Source: Lamprobacter modestohalophilus
GTDB lineage: Bacteria; Pseudomonadota; Gammaproteobacteria; Chromatiales; Chromatiaceae
Assembly (NCBI RefSeq): GCF_016583905.1
Contig: NZ_NRRY01000011.1
Span: 1-64,000, forward strand
Direction of reading: 5' to 3'
Length of the DNA stretch: 64,000 nt
The translations under genes were made by a program, and so were the position numbers. The stretch's first letter is position 1. Each line of letters starts with the position of its first letter. A model generated the notes under the pieces. The model saw only the letters and a list, made by a program, of their open reading frames with translations. It was not told the origin of the DNA and did no database searches. Shown here piece after piece: positions 28,856-37,363 of this stretch.

Positions 28856-29150
28856 CGTTTCCCCCGAGCCACGCCGTCAACCTAAGCGCTTAACCTGACG
28901 GCAAAGCATCGTCTCCGCAACACGCAATCAGTTTGAACATTAAGCAGCGCTGCATCGCCGAGGTCGCGACGCGCGCTCCTGTCGGTTACCGATGACCGAA
29001 ACAGTCGCTTCATCTCCCAGGGTGGCGAAGCGCCTTATCCGTCAGACCAGCCATCTCAATGGCGATCGGATACTGGAACCACATCCTGGAACCCGCTATC
29101 TTCGGTCCCAACCTGTGAGGACAAGCCCTGCCGCTTGGAGTGCCGTTGCG

Positions 29151-30542
29151 ATGAGCCCTGTCCAAACGGACAGCCCGGTCGGAAACCGCGCTTTTATCCC
29201 GTCTGTACCGGCGGCGGAGGAGATTCAGGCCGCCATCAGCGCCTTCGAGGCAGCGCCACAGCCACTGGTCCTGCACTGCGGTGTTCAGCACTACAGCTGG
29301 GGTGATCCGGACTTCATCCCAGCGCTCATGGAGATCCACAACCCGCGCCGGCTGCCCTTCGCCGAACTCTGGATCGGCGCCCATCCTGACCTGCTCTCGA
29401 CGGTTCAGCTCAACGGCTGGCGGTTATCGCTCGCCGAGCTCATCAGCGCCGCCCCAACGACCATGCTCGGCGCCGAGTCGGCCGCCCGCTTCGACCATCA
29501 ATTGCCGTTCTTGCTCAAGGTCATCGCAGCGCGCGAGCCCTTGTCGATCCAGGCCCATCCGACGCGCGAGCAGGCCATCGCAGGCTATCAGCGAGAAGAC
29601 GCGATCGGGCTACGGTTGACCGATCCGCGCCGCAGCTACCGAGATCGCAACCACAAACCGGAGCTGCTGGTTGCGCTAACCGACTTCTACGCACTGCGCG
29701 GCTTCCGGCCGCTTACGGAGGTAAGCGCAGAGCTGGCCGCGGCCCCCGAACTCGGCGCGCTGAAAACGCAGTTCGAGCCCAGTGTCAGCGGGCTGTTCGA
29801 GCTGTACCAATGGATCATGCAGCTTGAGCAGCCGCAGGTTGACGCCCTGCTTTCGCCGCTGATCAAGCGCCTGCAACAAGAGCGGGCTGGCATCGAGTTC
29901 GACCCCACGGATCGCCACGCTTGGCTGCTCGAAGCCGATCGGCTGTTTTCCAGCAACGGCCACCGCGACCGCGGCCTGTTTTCCTTGCTGTTGCTGAACC
30001 TCATCGCGTTGCATCCCGGTGAAGCCCTTTTCCTGCCCGCGGGCGAACTGCATGCCTACCTGCGCGGCGCCGCAATCGAGCTGATGGCCAATTCAAACAA
30101 CGTACTGCGCGGGGGACTGACGCAGAAGCATATCGACGTGCCGGCCTTGCTGAACACTCTCAGCGTCGATCCGGCACCCGGCGCGGTGCGCCAGATCCAG
30201 CCGCCGGCTGGGCCTGCGCTGCCAGAGACCTGGCCAACCCCAGCGACCGAATTCCTGCTCGAACGGCACAGTCTCAGTGCCGGCGAGCGCCGCCTGATCG
30301 GCCATTGCACTGGGGCTGGAAGCATCCAAGACAGCTGCGCGATCGGTAGCGCGGTCGATAGCGCGGTCAATGGGCCCAGGCTACGTCTCGGGCTGGTGAT
30401 GGATGGACAACTGAGCTTGCACAGTCCAGGGCAGGCGCCGCTCAGGCTAAAGCCTGGCGCAGCCATCGTGATTCCTGCCGCCTGCACCGTAGAACTGCAC
30501 AGCGAGCAACACTCGGTGCTGTTCACGGCGCGGGCGCCTTAA
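29151..30542 (+). CDS. manA: Mannose-6-phosphate isomerase, class I
   Basis: About 463 residues from the ATG at 29151. Type I PMI motifs: HCGVQHYSWGD near the start, AELWIGAHP, the zinc-site LSIQAHPTREQA and NHKPELL, then LPAGELHAYL. It interconverts fructose-6-P and mannose-6-P, feeding GDP-mannose and, through gmd/fcl at 58-60 kb, GDP-fucose. An in-frame ATG at 28992 would add 53 unconserved residues; neither has a strong ribosome site, so the start is uncertain. Confidence 0.9.
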   Translation: MSPVQTDSPVGNRAFIPSVPAAEEIQAAISAFEAAPQPLVLHCGVQHYSWGDPDFIPALMEIHNPRRLPFAELWIGAHPDLLSTVQLNGWRLSLAELISAAPTTMLGAESAARFDHQLPFLLKVIAAREPLSIQAHPTREQAIAGYQREDAIGLRLTDPRRSYRDRNHKPELLVALTDFYALRGFRPLTEVSAELAAAPELGALKTQFEPSVSGLFELYQWIMQLEQPQVDALLSPLIKRLQQERAGIEFDPTDRHAWLLEADRLFSSNGHRDRGLFSLLLLNLIALHPGEALFLPAGELHAYLRGAAIELMANSNNVLRGGLTQKHIDVPALLNTLSVDPAPGAVRQIQPPAGPALPETWPTPATEFLLERHSLSAGERRLIGHCTGAGSIQDSCAIGSAVDSAVNGPRLRLGLVMDGQLSLHSPGQAPLRLKPGAAIVIPAACTVELHSEQHSVLFTARAP

Positions 30543-30621
30543 GCAGGTCGAACGTCTCCAGCACTCACCTAACGCGCATCGCGTCGAACCACCCCAGCAG
30601 ATGAATCGCCCGAGCTTCAGG

Positions 30622-33195
30622 TTAAAACAGCTCATCCAGCATCCGGGGTGCCGTCCGCCTTGGCGCCGTCTTGCGCGCCACCGGCGCCGCGTATTTGACC
30701 GGGTCCGGCCCCAAGGTCATGAGCTGATACTCATCCCGAATGAACTCGATCCGGCTATCGCTCTTCGAGTTCGTCTTTTCGCCACTGCGCAGACTGATGC
30801 GGACCGGCACCATGCCCTCCGGCTGCTTGATCGTCGCCACCGGAATGTCCGCGAGCGCCTCTTCCATAAAGTCCATCCAGATGCCGAGCGCCGCCGTTCC
30901 GCCCCACTCACCACGGCCGAGCGGCTTGTTATCGTCGCGTCCGACCCAGACCACGGTCACCAGCCTTGGCTGATATCCGGCAAACCAGGAATCCCTCGAC
31001 TCATTGGTGGTCCCGGTCTTGCCGGCAATATCATCACGCTGCAAGCGTTTCGCGCGCGTCGCCGTGCCGCTCTCGATCACATCCTTGAGCATCGAGTCCA
31101 TGTTGAAGGCGATCCGCGGATCGATCGCCCGCGGCGCCGGCGGATCATCGGAGGCACCGACTGGCAGCACCCTTGCCTCTTCCTCCTCGGTCTCGATCCA
31201 GCAATCCATGCATGCGCGCGGCGGCTGCTCGTCGAACAGCAGGTTACCCTGCGCATCTTCAATGCGGTCGATCAGGTAGGGCAACACGCGATAGCCGCCA
31301 TTGGCAAAGACCGCGAAGCCACGCGCCAGCTCGATCGGAACCACCGAGCCCGAGCCCAGCGCCATCGACATATCCGGTGGCATGCTGTCGAGCGCAAAGC
31401 CGAAATTCTGAATGTATTCGCGCGCGTAATCGACGCTCATGCGATTGATGAGATTCACGATCGCAAGGTTACGCGACTTCGACAACGCAACGCGGATACG
31501 GATCGGGCCCATGAACTTGCCATCGGCATTCTTCGGCCGCCACATGCCGTTGGCCGATGGCATCTCAAAGCGCTCATCCTTGACTAGGCTGGCCGGTGTG
31601 TAGCCCTTGCTGAGGGCGGCCGCAAAGACGAATGGCTTAAAGGTCGAGCCCGGCTGCCGCTTCGCATCCACGGCGCGGTTGAATTTGCTCCATTCGAAGG
31701 CGTAGCCGCCGGAGAGGGCACGGATAGCGCCATCCTCGGGCGCGAGCGCGACCAAGGCCCCGCTGACCTTAGGAACCTGAGCCAAGACCCACTCGCCAGC
31801 CTTGGCCTCCCGCAGCCGAATCACATCACCGACCGCCACCGCATCAGTCACTCGACGCGGCGCCTCACCGCGCCAATTCTCGGTCTTGAAGCGTCGCGCC
31901 CATTTGACCTGTGACAGGCCCAGGGTGCGCACCTCGCCATCACCCAAATAGACCTCGGCGCTCGAACTCGTGGCACTGGTCACGACCCCGACCGGCAAGC
32001 CCGGCACGCGAGGACGCGCGGCAAGGATCGCATCCAGGGCGTCGACGTCTTTGGCAGCGATGTCCTCAACCGTCGCCTCGGGGCCGTGGTAGCCATGGCG
32101 CTGGTTGTAGTCCATGAGTCCTTTGCGCAGTGCGGCATCCGCCTCGAGCTGGAGCCGCTCATCGACCGTGGTGTAGACCCTCAGGCCAAGCCGATAGGCA
32201 TCCTCCTCGCCATAGCGCTGAACGATCTCCTGACGCGCCATCTCGGCCAGATAATCAGCGCGGAGCTCGATGGTTGGAACATAACGCCGAGCGCTCAGAG
32301 GCGCGGTGCTCGCAAGCAAGAAATCGGTATCGTCGATATAGCCAAAGCCATGCATGCGCTCGAGGATAAAGTTTCGTCGCTCGAGCGCGCGCTCGGGATT
32401 GGAGAGCGGATTGTTCGCCGAGGGTGCCTTTGGCAATCCGGCAAGCATCGCCATCTCGGCCACGGTCAGGTCATTGAGCGTCTTCTGATAATAGAACTCG
32501 GCCGCGGCGGCCACGCCATAGGAGCGATGCCCGAAAAAGATCTTGTTCAGATAGAGGCTGAGGATGTCTTCCTTGCTGAGCCGAGCCTCGAGCTGCCAAG
32601 CCAGCAGGATCTCCGTCAGCTTGCGCTTGATCGTCTTATCCGGACTGAGGAAAAAGTTGCGCGCCACCTGCATCGTGATCGTGCTACCGCCTTGGGTTGC
32701 CTCACCGCTCTTGGCAACGCTGACCGCAGCGCGAGCCAAACCAATCATATCGATCCCAGAATGCTCGAAATAGCGGCTATCCTCAACCGAAACGAAGGCA
32801 TTGATCAGTAATGGTGGAATCTCTTCAAACGCCACTGCGCGCCGACGTTGTACGCCGAATTCCGCCATTAACGCGCCATGAGCGGTAAAGATACGCAACG
32901 GCTCCTCAAACTCGATCTCGGCCAGCGCGTCAACCTGCGGCAGATCGGCCTCGATCGCGCTCAGCACCACAGCAGCACCAAAAGCGCCGATCAGCGCCAA
33001 GTCGAACGGAATCGCGAGGCCCTCTGAAACCAGCCGAGCCAGCCAGCCCAGGACGCCCACAAACGGCCGGCTTGAACGCGAAGCCGATCGCCGCCGCGAG
33101 CCCGGCGGCTGCTCTGCTTCACTTGAAGCCTTGCCCGAGGAATCAGCGGGACTCCCCGAGTCCCGCTGCTCTTGCGCGCGAGTGTCGTTCTCCAA
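30622..33195 (-). CDS. mrcA: Penicillin-binding protein 1A
   Basis: About 857 residues. A cytoplasmic Ser/Arg-rich head, a membrane helix, then the glycosyltransferase domain (VSVEDSRYFEHSGID, TQGGSTITMQVARN, LNKIFFGH) and the transpeptidase with SxxK PGSTFKPF, SRN and KTGT motifs. It polymerises and crosslinks peptidoglycan. I place the start at TTG 33195, nine bases after AGGAGG; a GTG at 33249 has no ribosome site. Its usual neighbour pilM is not here; a TetR gene is divergent. Confidence 0.92.
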   Translation of the reverse strand: MENDTRAQEQRDSGSPADSSGKASSEAEQPPGSRRRSASRSSRPFVGVLGWLARLVSEGLAIPFDLALIGAFGAAVVLSAIEADLPQVDALAEIEFEEPLRIFTAHGALMAEFGVQRRRAVAFEEIPPLLINAFVSVEDSRYFEHSGIDMIGLARAAVSVAKSGEATQGGSTITMQVARNFFLSPDKTIKRKLTEILLAWQLEARLSKEDILSLYLNKIFFGHRSYGVAAAAEFYYQKTLNDLTVAEMAMLAGLPKAPSANNPLSNPERALERRNFILERMHGFGYIDDTDFLLASTAPLSARRYVPTIELRADYLAEMARQEIVQRYGEEDAYRLGLRVYTTVDERLQLEADAALRKGLMDYNQRHGYHGPEATVEDIAAKDVDALDAILAARPRVPGLPVGVVTSATSSSAEVYLGDGEVRTLGLSQVKWARRFKTENWRGEAPRRVTDAVAVGDVIRLREAKAGEWVLAQVPKVSGALVALAPEDGAIRALSGGYAFEWSKFNRAVDAKRQPGSTFKPFVFAAALSKGYTPASLVKDERFEMPSANGMWRPKNADGKFMGPIRIRVALSKSRNLAIVNLINRMSVDYAREYIQNFGFALDSMPPDMSMALGSGSVVPIELARGFAVFANGGYRVLPYLIDRIEDAQGNLLFDEQPPRACMDCWIETEEEEARVLPVGASDDPPAPRAIDPRIAFNMDSMLKDVIESGTATRAKRLQRDDIAGKTGTTNESRDSWFAGYQPRLVTVVWVGRDDNKPLGRGEWGGTAALGIWMDFMEEALADIPVATIKQPEGMVPVRISLRSGEKTNSKSDSRIEFIRDEYQLMTLGPDPVKYAAPVARKTAPRRTAPRMLDELF

Positions 33196-33270
33196 CCGGC
33201 TCAACCTCCTGAAAGTGGGCCAATCGATTCGCGGAGGTTGGGCGGCCACCGCCAGCGATCGCGAACTAAA

Positions 33271-33315
33271 GTTATGGGCACAGAAGTTATAGGCACAGAA
33301 GTTATGGGCACAGAA
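33271..33315. repeat. 15-bp tandem repeat x 3
   Basis: gttatgggcacagaa at 33271-33285 and 33301-33315, with one changed base in the middle copy (33286-33300). It lies in the divergent promoter region between mrcA and the TetR gene. Confidence 0.88.
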
Positions 33316-33388
33316 AGTCTACACGAAGCGTCAGTCGGCAATTAAGGCTGTCGACAGCCCAAGCAACAGCATTGATCTACAATGAGCG

Positions 33389-33450
33389 GGTCAGCAACCT
33401 AGCCGGTCAGCAACCTAGCCGGTCAGCAACTTGGCGGGTCAGCAACCACT
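33389..33450. repeat. 16-bp tandem repeat x 4 upstream of the TetR gene
   Basis: Units of ggtcagcaacctagcc start at 33389, 33405, 33421 and 33437; the first two are identical and the last two diverge at their 3' ends. The array stops 14 bases before the TetR start codon, just before its ribosome site. The regular spacing of about 1.5 helical turns could suit a repressor, but the units are not palindromic. Confidence 0.85.
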
Positions 33451-33464
33451 ACAGGAGCAACGTC

Positions 33465-34157
33465 TTGCCGGACCAGGGGCACAACATCAGTACTCGTGAA
33501 CGCCTGCTGCAGGCGGCCCTCGAGGTCTTTGCCGAGCACGGTTATCGCGCCGCCACCATTCGCGAGATCTGCCGCCGCGCAGACGCGAACGTCGCCGCCG
33601 TACATTACCATTTCGGTGATAAGAGCAAATTGTACGAGGCCATCTATGGCCATCTGTTCGAGACCCTGCACGAGCGGCGTACCGCCTTCTTGCCACCCGA
33701 TGCCAACCCCGAAGTGCGCTTGCGCGTGCACATTAGAACCCTCTTCGAGGAGATCTTCTGCTGCGAAGGCAACAGCGAACGACAGGTGCAGCTCAGCAGG
33801 CTCTATCTCAACGAGATGGTGCGCCCGACCGAGGCACTTGACCGCATCGTCACCGAGCACTTCGAGCCGGACGCCCGCATGCTCTACGAGATCGTTGCCG
33901 CGCTCCTTGAAACTACGCCCACCGATCCGCTCACCATTGATTGTGCCGCGAGCGTGATCGGGCAGATCCTTTACTACCATCATGCGATGCCGATCCTCTC
34001 CCGGCTGCATCCGGATCGGCCCGCGGTCGCCGAGCGGCTCGACGCGATCATCGAGCAGGTGTGGCTGTTCTCTCTAGGCGGCATCGAGCGCGCCAAGCAG
34101 TCACGCGAGATGCTCGGTCAGCCACCGCTGGACGATGCCGCCGACCAGGGTTGCTAG
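33465..34157 (+). CDS. TetR family regulator with CerR-type C-terminal domain
   Basis: 231 residues. The N-terminal HTH reads TRERLLQAALEVFAEHGYRAATIREICRRADANVAAVHYHFGDKSKLYEAIY, a textbook TetR DNA-binding domain. The C-terminal part resembles the DUF1956/CerR group, which often controls efflux pumps. The start is TTG at 33465 with AGGAG seven bases upstream; upstream codons are inside the repeat array. No efflux genes are adjacent, so the target is unknown; self-regulation through the nearby repeats is possible. Confidence 0.88.
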   Translation: MPDQGHNISTRERLLQAALEVFAEHGYRAATIREICRRADANVAAVHYHFGDKSKLYEAIYGHLFETLHERRTAFLPPDANPEVRLRVHIRTLFEEIFCCEGNSERQVQLSRLYLNEMVRPTEALDRIVTEHFEPDARMLYEIVAALLETTPTDPLTIDCAASVIGQILYYHHAMPILSRLHPDRPAVAERLDAIIEQVWLFSLGGIERAKQSREMLGQPPLDDAADQGC

Positions 34158-34538
34158 TCAGCCGCTCTGCGCGGCATGCCTGACGCATCACGTTGACTTG
34201 CTGGAGCGACCGGGATGGCGTGATCCATCGCGTGATCCATCGCGTGATCCATCGCATCCTCCATCGCGTCCTCCGCAAGTCAACAATCAAGGCTGATCTC
34301 GCTATCCTGCGCCGCCAGCATGCCGCTGCCAGACGAAAGCCACAACATAAGACCTTCTAAGAGAGTGACTTAGTCGAGGTCAGCACGAAAACATGACACT
34401 TTGTCCATGTTGGCTTGCAAACCGTTTTCCCATGCACTACTTTACATAACGCAGACGGCCAACACGGCGTTTGCGATCAACCGGCGGTTCCTCTGGAACG
34501 CCAAACCAACCCATATAGCTCATTTTGAGGATATGCAG
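34158..34538. other. 381-bp gap upstream of hsp20
   Basis: It contains the 12-bp repeat array (34218-34276) and the leader of the small heat-shock gene. I looked for a sigma-32 promoter and saw only a poor match (cttgcaa and cccat with a gap that is too short). Confidence 0.55.
34218..34276. repeat. 12-bp tandem repeat x ~5
   Basis: gcgtgatccatc occurs three times exactly from 34218 to 34253, then gcatcctccatc and a partial gcgtcctccgc unit. It follows the TetR gene. Confidence 0.88.
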
Positions 34539-35018
34539 ATGACAACCATCGACTTCTCACCCCTGTTCCGCTCCATGATCGGCTTCGACCGGATGGCGCC
34601 CTCGCTCGAGAATGCCTATCGCACCGAGGCCGGCGGCTATCCGCCCTATAACGTCGAGGTCGAGGACGAGAACAAGTACCGCATCACCATGGCGGTCGCG
34701 GGCTTCGCCGAGAGCGATCTCGGTCTCGAGACCAAAGAGAACCTGCTCACGGTCACCGGCTCGCGCCAGCAGGACGACGCAGAAGACGCCCGGCGCTACC
34801 TCTATCGAGGCATCGCGACCCGCAGCTTCGAGCGTCGCTTCCAGCTCGCCGACTATGTGAAGGTGGTCGACGCAAGGCTCGAGAACGGGCTCTTGCACAT
34901 CGACCTGGTGCGTGAGGTGCCAGAGGCCATGAAGCCGCGCAAGATCGAGATCCGCGGCGACAATGGGCGCTACATCGAAGGCACCAGCAACCAAGAGGAG
35001 GTGCGCGCTGCTGCCTAA
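34539..35018 (+). CDS. Small heat-shock protein Hsp20/IbpA type
   Basis: 159 residues. The alpha-crystallin domain runs from PPYNVEVEDENKYRITMAVAGF to LENGLLHIDLVREVPEAMKPRKIEI, with the conserved FERRFQLADYVKVVDARLENGLL core. It holds unfolding proteins in a refoldable state. GAGG eight bases before the ATG at 34539 decides the start; the ATG two codons earlier is too close. A strong terminator follows, so it is probably transcribed alone. Confidence 0.93.
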   Translation: MTTIDFSPLFRSMIGFDRMAPSLENAYRTEAGGYPPYNVEVEDENKYRITMAVAGFAESDLGLETKENLLTVTGSRQQDDAEDARRYLYRGIATRSFERRFQLADYVKVVDARLENGLLHIDLVREVPEAMKPRKIEIRGDNGRYIEGTSNQEEVRAAA

Positions 35019-35046
35019 GGGTGAGCAGCCCCTCCCTGCCCTCTTT

Positions 35047-35080
35047 CTTGTGGGCTAGCCACTGCGGCTAGCCACCAAGA
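35047..35080. other. Long imperfect hairpin after hsp20
   Basis: cttgtgggctagcc and ggctagccaccaag form a 14-bp stem with two internal mismatches around a 5-base loop. It has no T-run and lies between the hsp20 stop and the true terminator; a transcript-stabilising hairpin is possible. Confidence 0.55.
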
Positions 35081-35106
35081 GGGGCACATCCAGCGGTGAC
35101 ACAGAC

Positions 35107-35138
35107 AAGGCCGGGCAATTCAATTGCCCGGCCTTTTT
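35107..35138 (+). terminator. Rho-independent terminator of hsp20
   Basis: A 13-bp stem (aaggccgggcaat / attgcccggcctt) with a 3-base loop is followed by a run of five T residues. It is a textbook intrinsic terminator about 90 bases past the hsp20 stop. Confidence 0.9.
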
Positions 35139-35177
35139 CGTTGGAAGAGCTAAAGCAAGCCCCCTCAGCATCGCCGC

Positions 35178-35192
35178 ACACGAATCTCGTGT
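35178..35192. promoter_or_regulatory. Inverted repeat upstream of vapBC (candidate operator)
   Basis: acacga-atc-tcgtgt, a perfect 6-bp inverted repeat with a 3-base centre, 36 bases before vapB. VapB antitoxins usually bind such repeats to repress their own operon. Binding is inferred, not shown. Confidence 0.5.
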
Positions 35193-35228
35193 ACACTACG
35201 CACGCAAGATCGCAACTAGGAACACCAA

Positions 35229-35450
35229 GTGAAGAACATCACCTTCAGCGCCGATGAGCACTTGATCGAGGCAGCACGGGCGCGCGCGCAGACTGAACGT
35301 ACAACGCTCAACGATCAATTTCGAGCTTGGCTCAGGGAGTATGCGCAGCACACTGAACGACTCACCGACTACGACAGGCTGATGCAGGATCTACGGGGTA
35401 AGATGCGCGTAGGACGCAAGCTTAGCCGGGACGAGATGAATGAGCGCTGA
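35229..35450 (+). CDS. vapB: VapB-type antitoxin
   Basis: 73 residues. The N-terminus MKNITFSADEHLIEAARARAQTERTTLNDQFRAWL reads like a ribbon-helix-helix DNA-binding fold; the C-terminus is the likely toxin-binding tail. GTG start with AGGAA upstream. Its last codons overlap the vapC start, so the two are translationally coupled. It should neutralise the PIN toxin and repress the operon. Confidence 0.82.
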   Translation: MKNITFSADEHLIEAARARAQTERTTLNDQFRAWLREYAQHTERLTDYDRLMQDLRGKMRVGRKLSRDEMNER

Positions 35451-35877
35451 GGTCTTTCTCGACACCAACATCTTCATTTACGACCTAGACAACTCGGACA
35501 AGATAAAACAAGGGATCGCAACGCAGATCATACGCTCCGCGCTCGAATCCGGAACCGCCTGCATTAGCTATCAAGTGGTGCAGGAATGCCTGAATGTAGC
35601 GCTGCGGAAGGCTGAAGTCCGTCTCGACGCGCGCGAGGCAGACGCCTACCTGACCAGGGTACTTACGCCGATGTGGCGCATCATGCCCAGTGAAAAGCTC
35701 TACCGTCGCGCAATCACAATTCAAGAGCGCACCCGCTATGCGTTCTATGACTCATTGATCATCGCTGCCGCTCTCGAATCAGGATGCTCTCGGCTTTACA
35801 GCGAAGACCTGCAACACGGCCATGAGATCGAGACGTTAAGAATCAAAAATCCGTTTCTCTCAGCCGCTCAACCCTGA
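35440..35877 (+). CDS. vapC: VapC-type PIN-domain toxin (RNase)
   Basis: 145 residues. PIN acidic residues are visible: Asp8 in FLDTNIFIYD, Glu49 in QVVQECLNV, Asp104 in FYDSLIIAAAL and Asp123 in YSEDLQHG. VapC toxins cleave tRNA or rRNA to stop growth when the antitoxin is lost. It overlaps vapB by 11 bases. All catalytic residues are present, so the pair may be active. Confidence 0.88.
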   Translation: MSAEVFLDTNIFIYDLDNSDKIKQGIATQIIRSALESGTACISYQVVQECLNVALRKAEVRLDAREADAYLTRVLTPMWRIMPSEKLYRRAITIQERTRYAFYDSLIIAAALESGCSRLYSEDLQHGHEIETLRIKNPFLSAAQP

Positions 35878-35898
35878 GCGATCCTGGTCAACCCGTAA

Positions 35899-36044
35899 CC
35901 TGATTAGCAAACTTCTCCAGCCAGCAAAAAATCCGAGGCTTCGGCAATGCCCTACGGAAGCAGCGGCGACGCGGATTGGGCACAAGATATTTGCTCCTTT
36001 GCGCGAACCAAATTTGGCCAAGCTGAGGAAGCTTGCTAATCAGG
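35899..36044. mobile_element. 146-bp MITE-like element at the 3' end of hemW
   Basis: The ends are inverted repeats: cctgattagcaa at 35899-35910 and its exact complement at 36033-36044, extending inward to about 23 bp with three mismatches. Flanking 8-bp direct repeats (acccgtaa at 35891-35898, acccgcaa at 36045-36052) differ by one base and look like a target-site duplication. The interior has no gene. The right end supplies the final codons and the stop of hemW. No transposase with matching ends is in the window. Confidence 0.72.
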
Positions 36045-37325
36045 ACCCGCAAAGCAGGCGACCAGATCATTCAAGAACGCGAGACCGCGCGCGGTTGGGC
36101 GAATCAGGATCTGGTTTCCGGTATCCATTCGCGATGATACCAGCTCGAGTTCAGACGCGGCGCGCAGTCCGGGCTCAAGGGCCGTTGCACGAAGACCGGC
36201 CCCAAGCTCAAAATCCGCGCTGGTAAAGCCATCCACCATCCGAAAGGCATTCAACGCAAACTCCTCGATGAGATCCTGCTCTGAGAGGGTCCGCACCGAG
36301 CTCGTCGGGTCATTGGCTCCCAGATCGATAGCCTGGCTCGTCGGCGCATTGGCGCTCTGATAAGCGTCCAGATAGGCGCTCCAAGAGACGCCCAAAGCGA
36401 CGTTCTGACAGGCATTGAGATAGGCATCAGGATGACGGTGCTTTGTCCGACGCTCGACTGTGCCTGGATTCGCAGCGCTCAACTTCCCGTGCGCCCCGGC
36501 ACCAATCCCAAGATAATCACCAAAGCGCCAATAGTTGAGGTTATGGCGACAGCGATAGCCTGGCTGCGCAAAGGCCGAGATCTCATAACGCTCGAATCCG
36601 GCCGCCGCCAGCAGCGCAAACCCCTGCTGCTGGATCGCATCCGCCAGATCCAGATCAGGCAACGTCGGCGGCTGCTGATAGAACGCCGTGTTCGGCTCCA
36701 GGGTCAGCTCGTAATACGAGAGATGCGTTGGCTCGAGCGCGATCAGCCGCTCCAGATCATCGCGCGCAGCGGCCAAATCTTGGCCCGGCAGTGCGAACAT
36801 CAGGTCCAGGTTGATGTTGGTGATCCCGGCCGCGCGCGCCGCTGCAACTGCTCGCCGCGCAGCATCCGGCGTATGGATGCGCCCGAGCCGCTCAAGCGCA
36901 TCGGCCGAAAGCGACTGCACCCCGATCGACAGCCGGTTAACACCTGCCTCGACATAACCGGCAAAGTGCGCCTGATCGACCGTGCCTGGGTTCGCCTCTA
37001 GCGTGATCTCGGCATCAGGCGCGAGCACGAACCGCGCCCTCACGCCATCCAGCAGCCGGCGAATCGCCAATCCCGAAAACAGGCTGGGCGTACCGCCGCC
37101 GATGAAGATCGAGATCAGCGGCCTTATTGGTCCAGCCGCGAGCCGTCGGCATTCAGCATCGAGGTCGCTCAACAAGGCATCGATATAGGCAGCCTCGGGG
37201 ATCTCGCCCTGAACCGCATGCGAGTTGAAGTCGCAGTAAGGGCATTTGCGCACACACCAGGGCATGTGCACATAGAGCGCTAATGGCGGTGGCGCATCAA
37301 AGGCACATCCTGAGTCCCGGCTCAT
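36036..37325 (-). CDS. hemW: HemW (radical SAM heme chaperone)
   Basis: 429 residues. The radical-SAM cluster motif reads HMPWCVRKCPYC (His20, Cys24, Cys28, Cys31), followed by FIGGGTPSLF, the HemW form. It was long annotated as anaerobic coproporphyrinogen oxidase but acts as a heme transfer protein. There is an extra loop near residues 315-335 (SANAPTSQAIDLGANDPTSS). The last two residues and the stop (Pro-Asp-stop) come from the MITE-like element, so the C-terminus may differ by a few residues from the ancestral protein. Confidence 0.9.
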   Translation of the reverse strand: MSRDSGCAFDAPPPLALYVHMPWCVRKCPYCDFNSHAVQGEIPEAAYIDALLSDLDAECRRLAAGPIRPLISIFIGGGTPSLFSGLAIRRLLDGVRARFVLAPDAEITLEANPGTVDQAHFAGYVEAGVNRLSIGVQSLSADALERLGRIHTPDAARRAVAAARAAGITNINLDLMFALPGQDLAAARDDLERLIALEPTHLSYYELTLEPNTAFYQQPPTLPDLDLADAIQQQGFALLAAAGFERYEISAFAQPGYRCRHNLNYWRFGDYLGIGAGAHGKLSAANPGTVERRTKHRHPDAYLNACQNVALGVSWSAYLDAYQSANAPTSQAIDLGANDPTSSVRTLSEQDLIEEFALNAFRMVDGFTSADFELGAGLRATALEPGLRAASELELVSSRMDTGNQILIRPTARGLAFLNDLVACFAGPD

Positions 37326-37363
37326 CAGACAGGCTGCTGGATCGACCGAATAGCAATAGGCCG

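Noticed and set aside
32086-32811. 241-codon plus-strand frame within mrcA
   Set aside because: Antisense to conserved PBP1A sequence; no domain visible.
34390-34470. Sigma-32 promoter before hsp20
   Set aside because: cttgcaa and cccat occur but are only 8 bases apart, too close for a heat-shock promoter.
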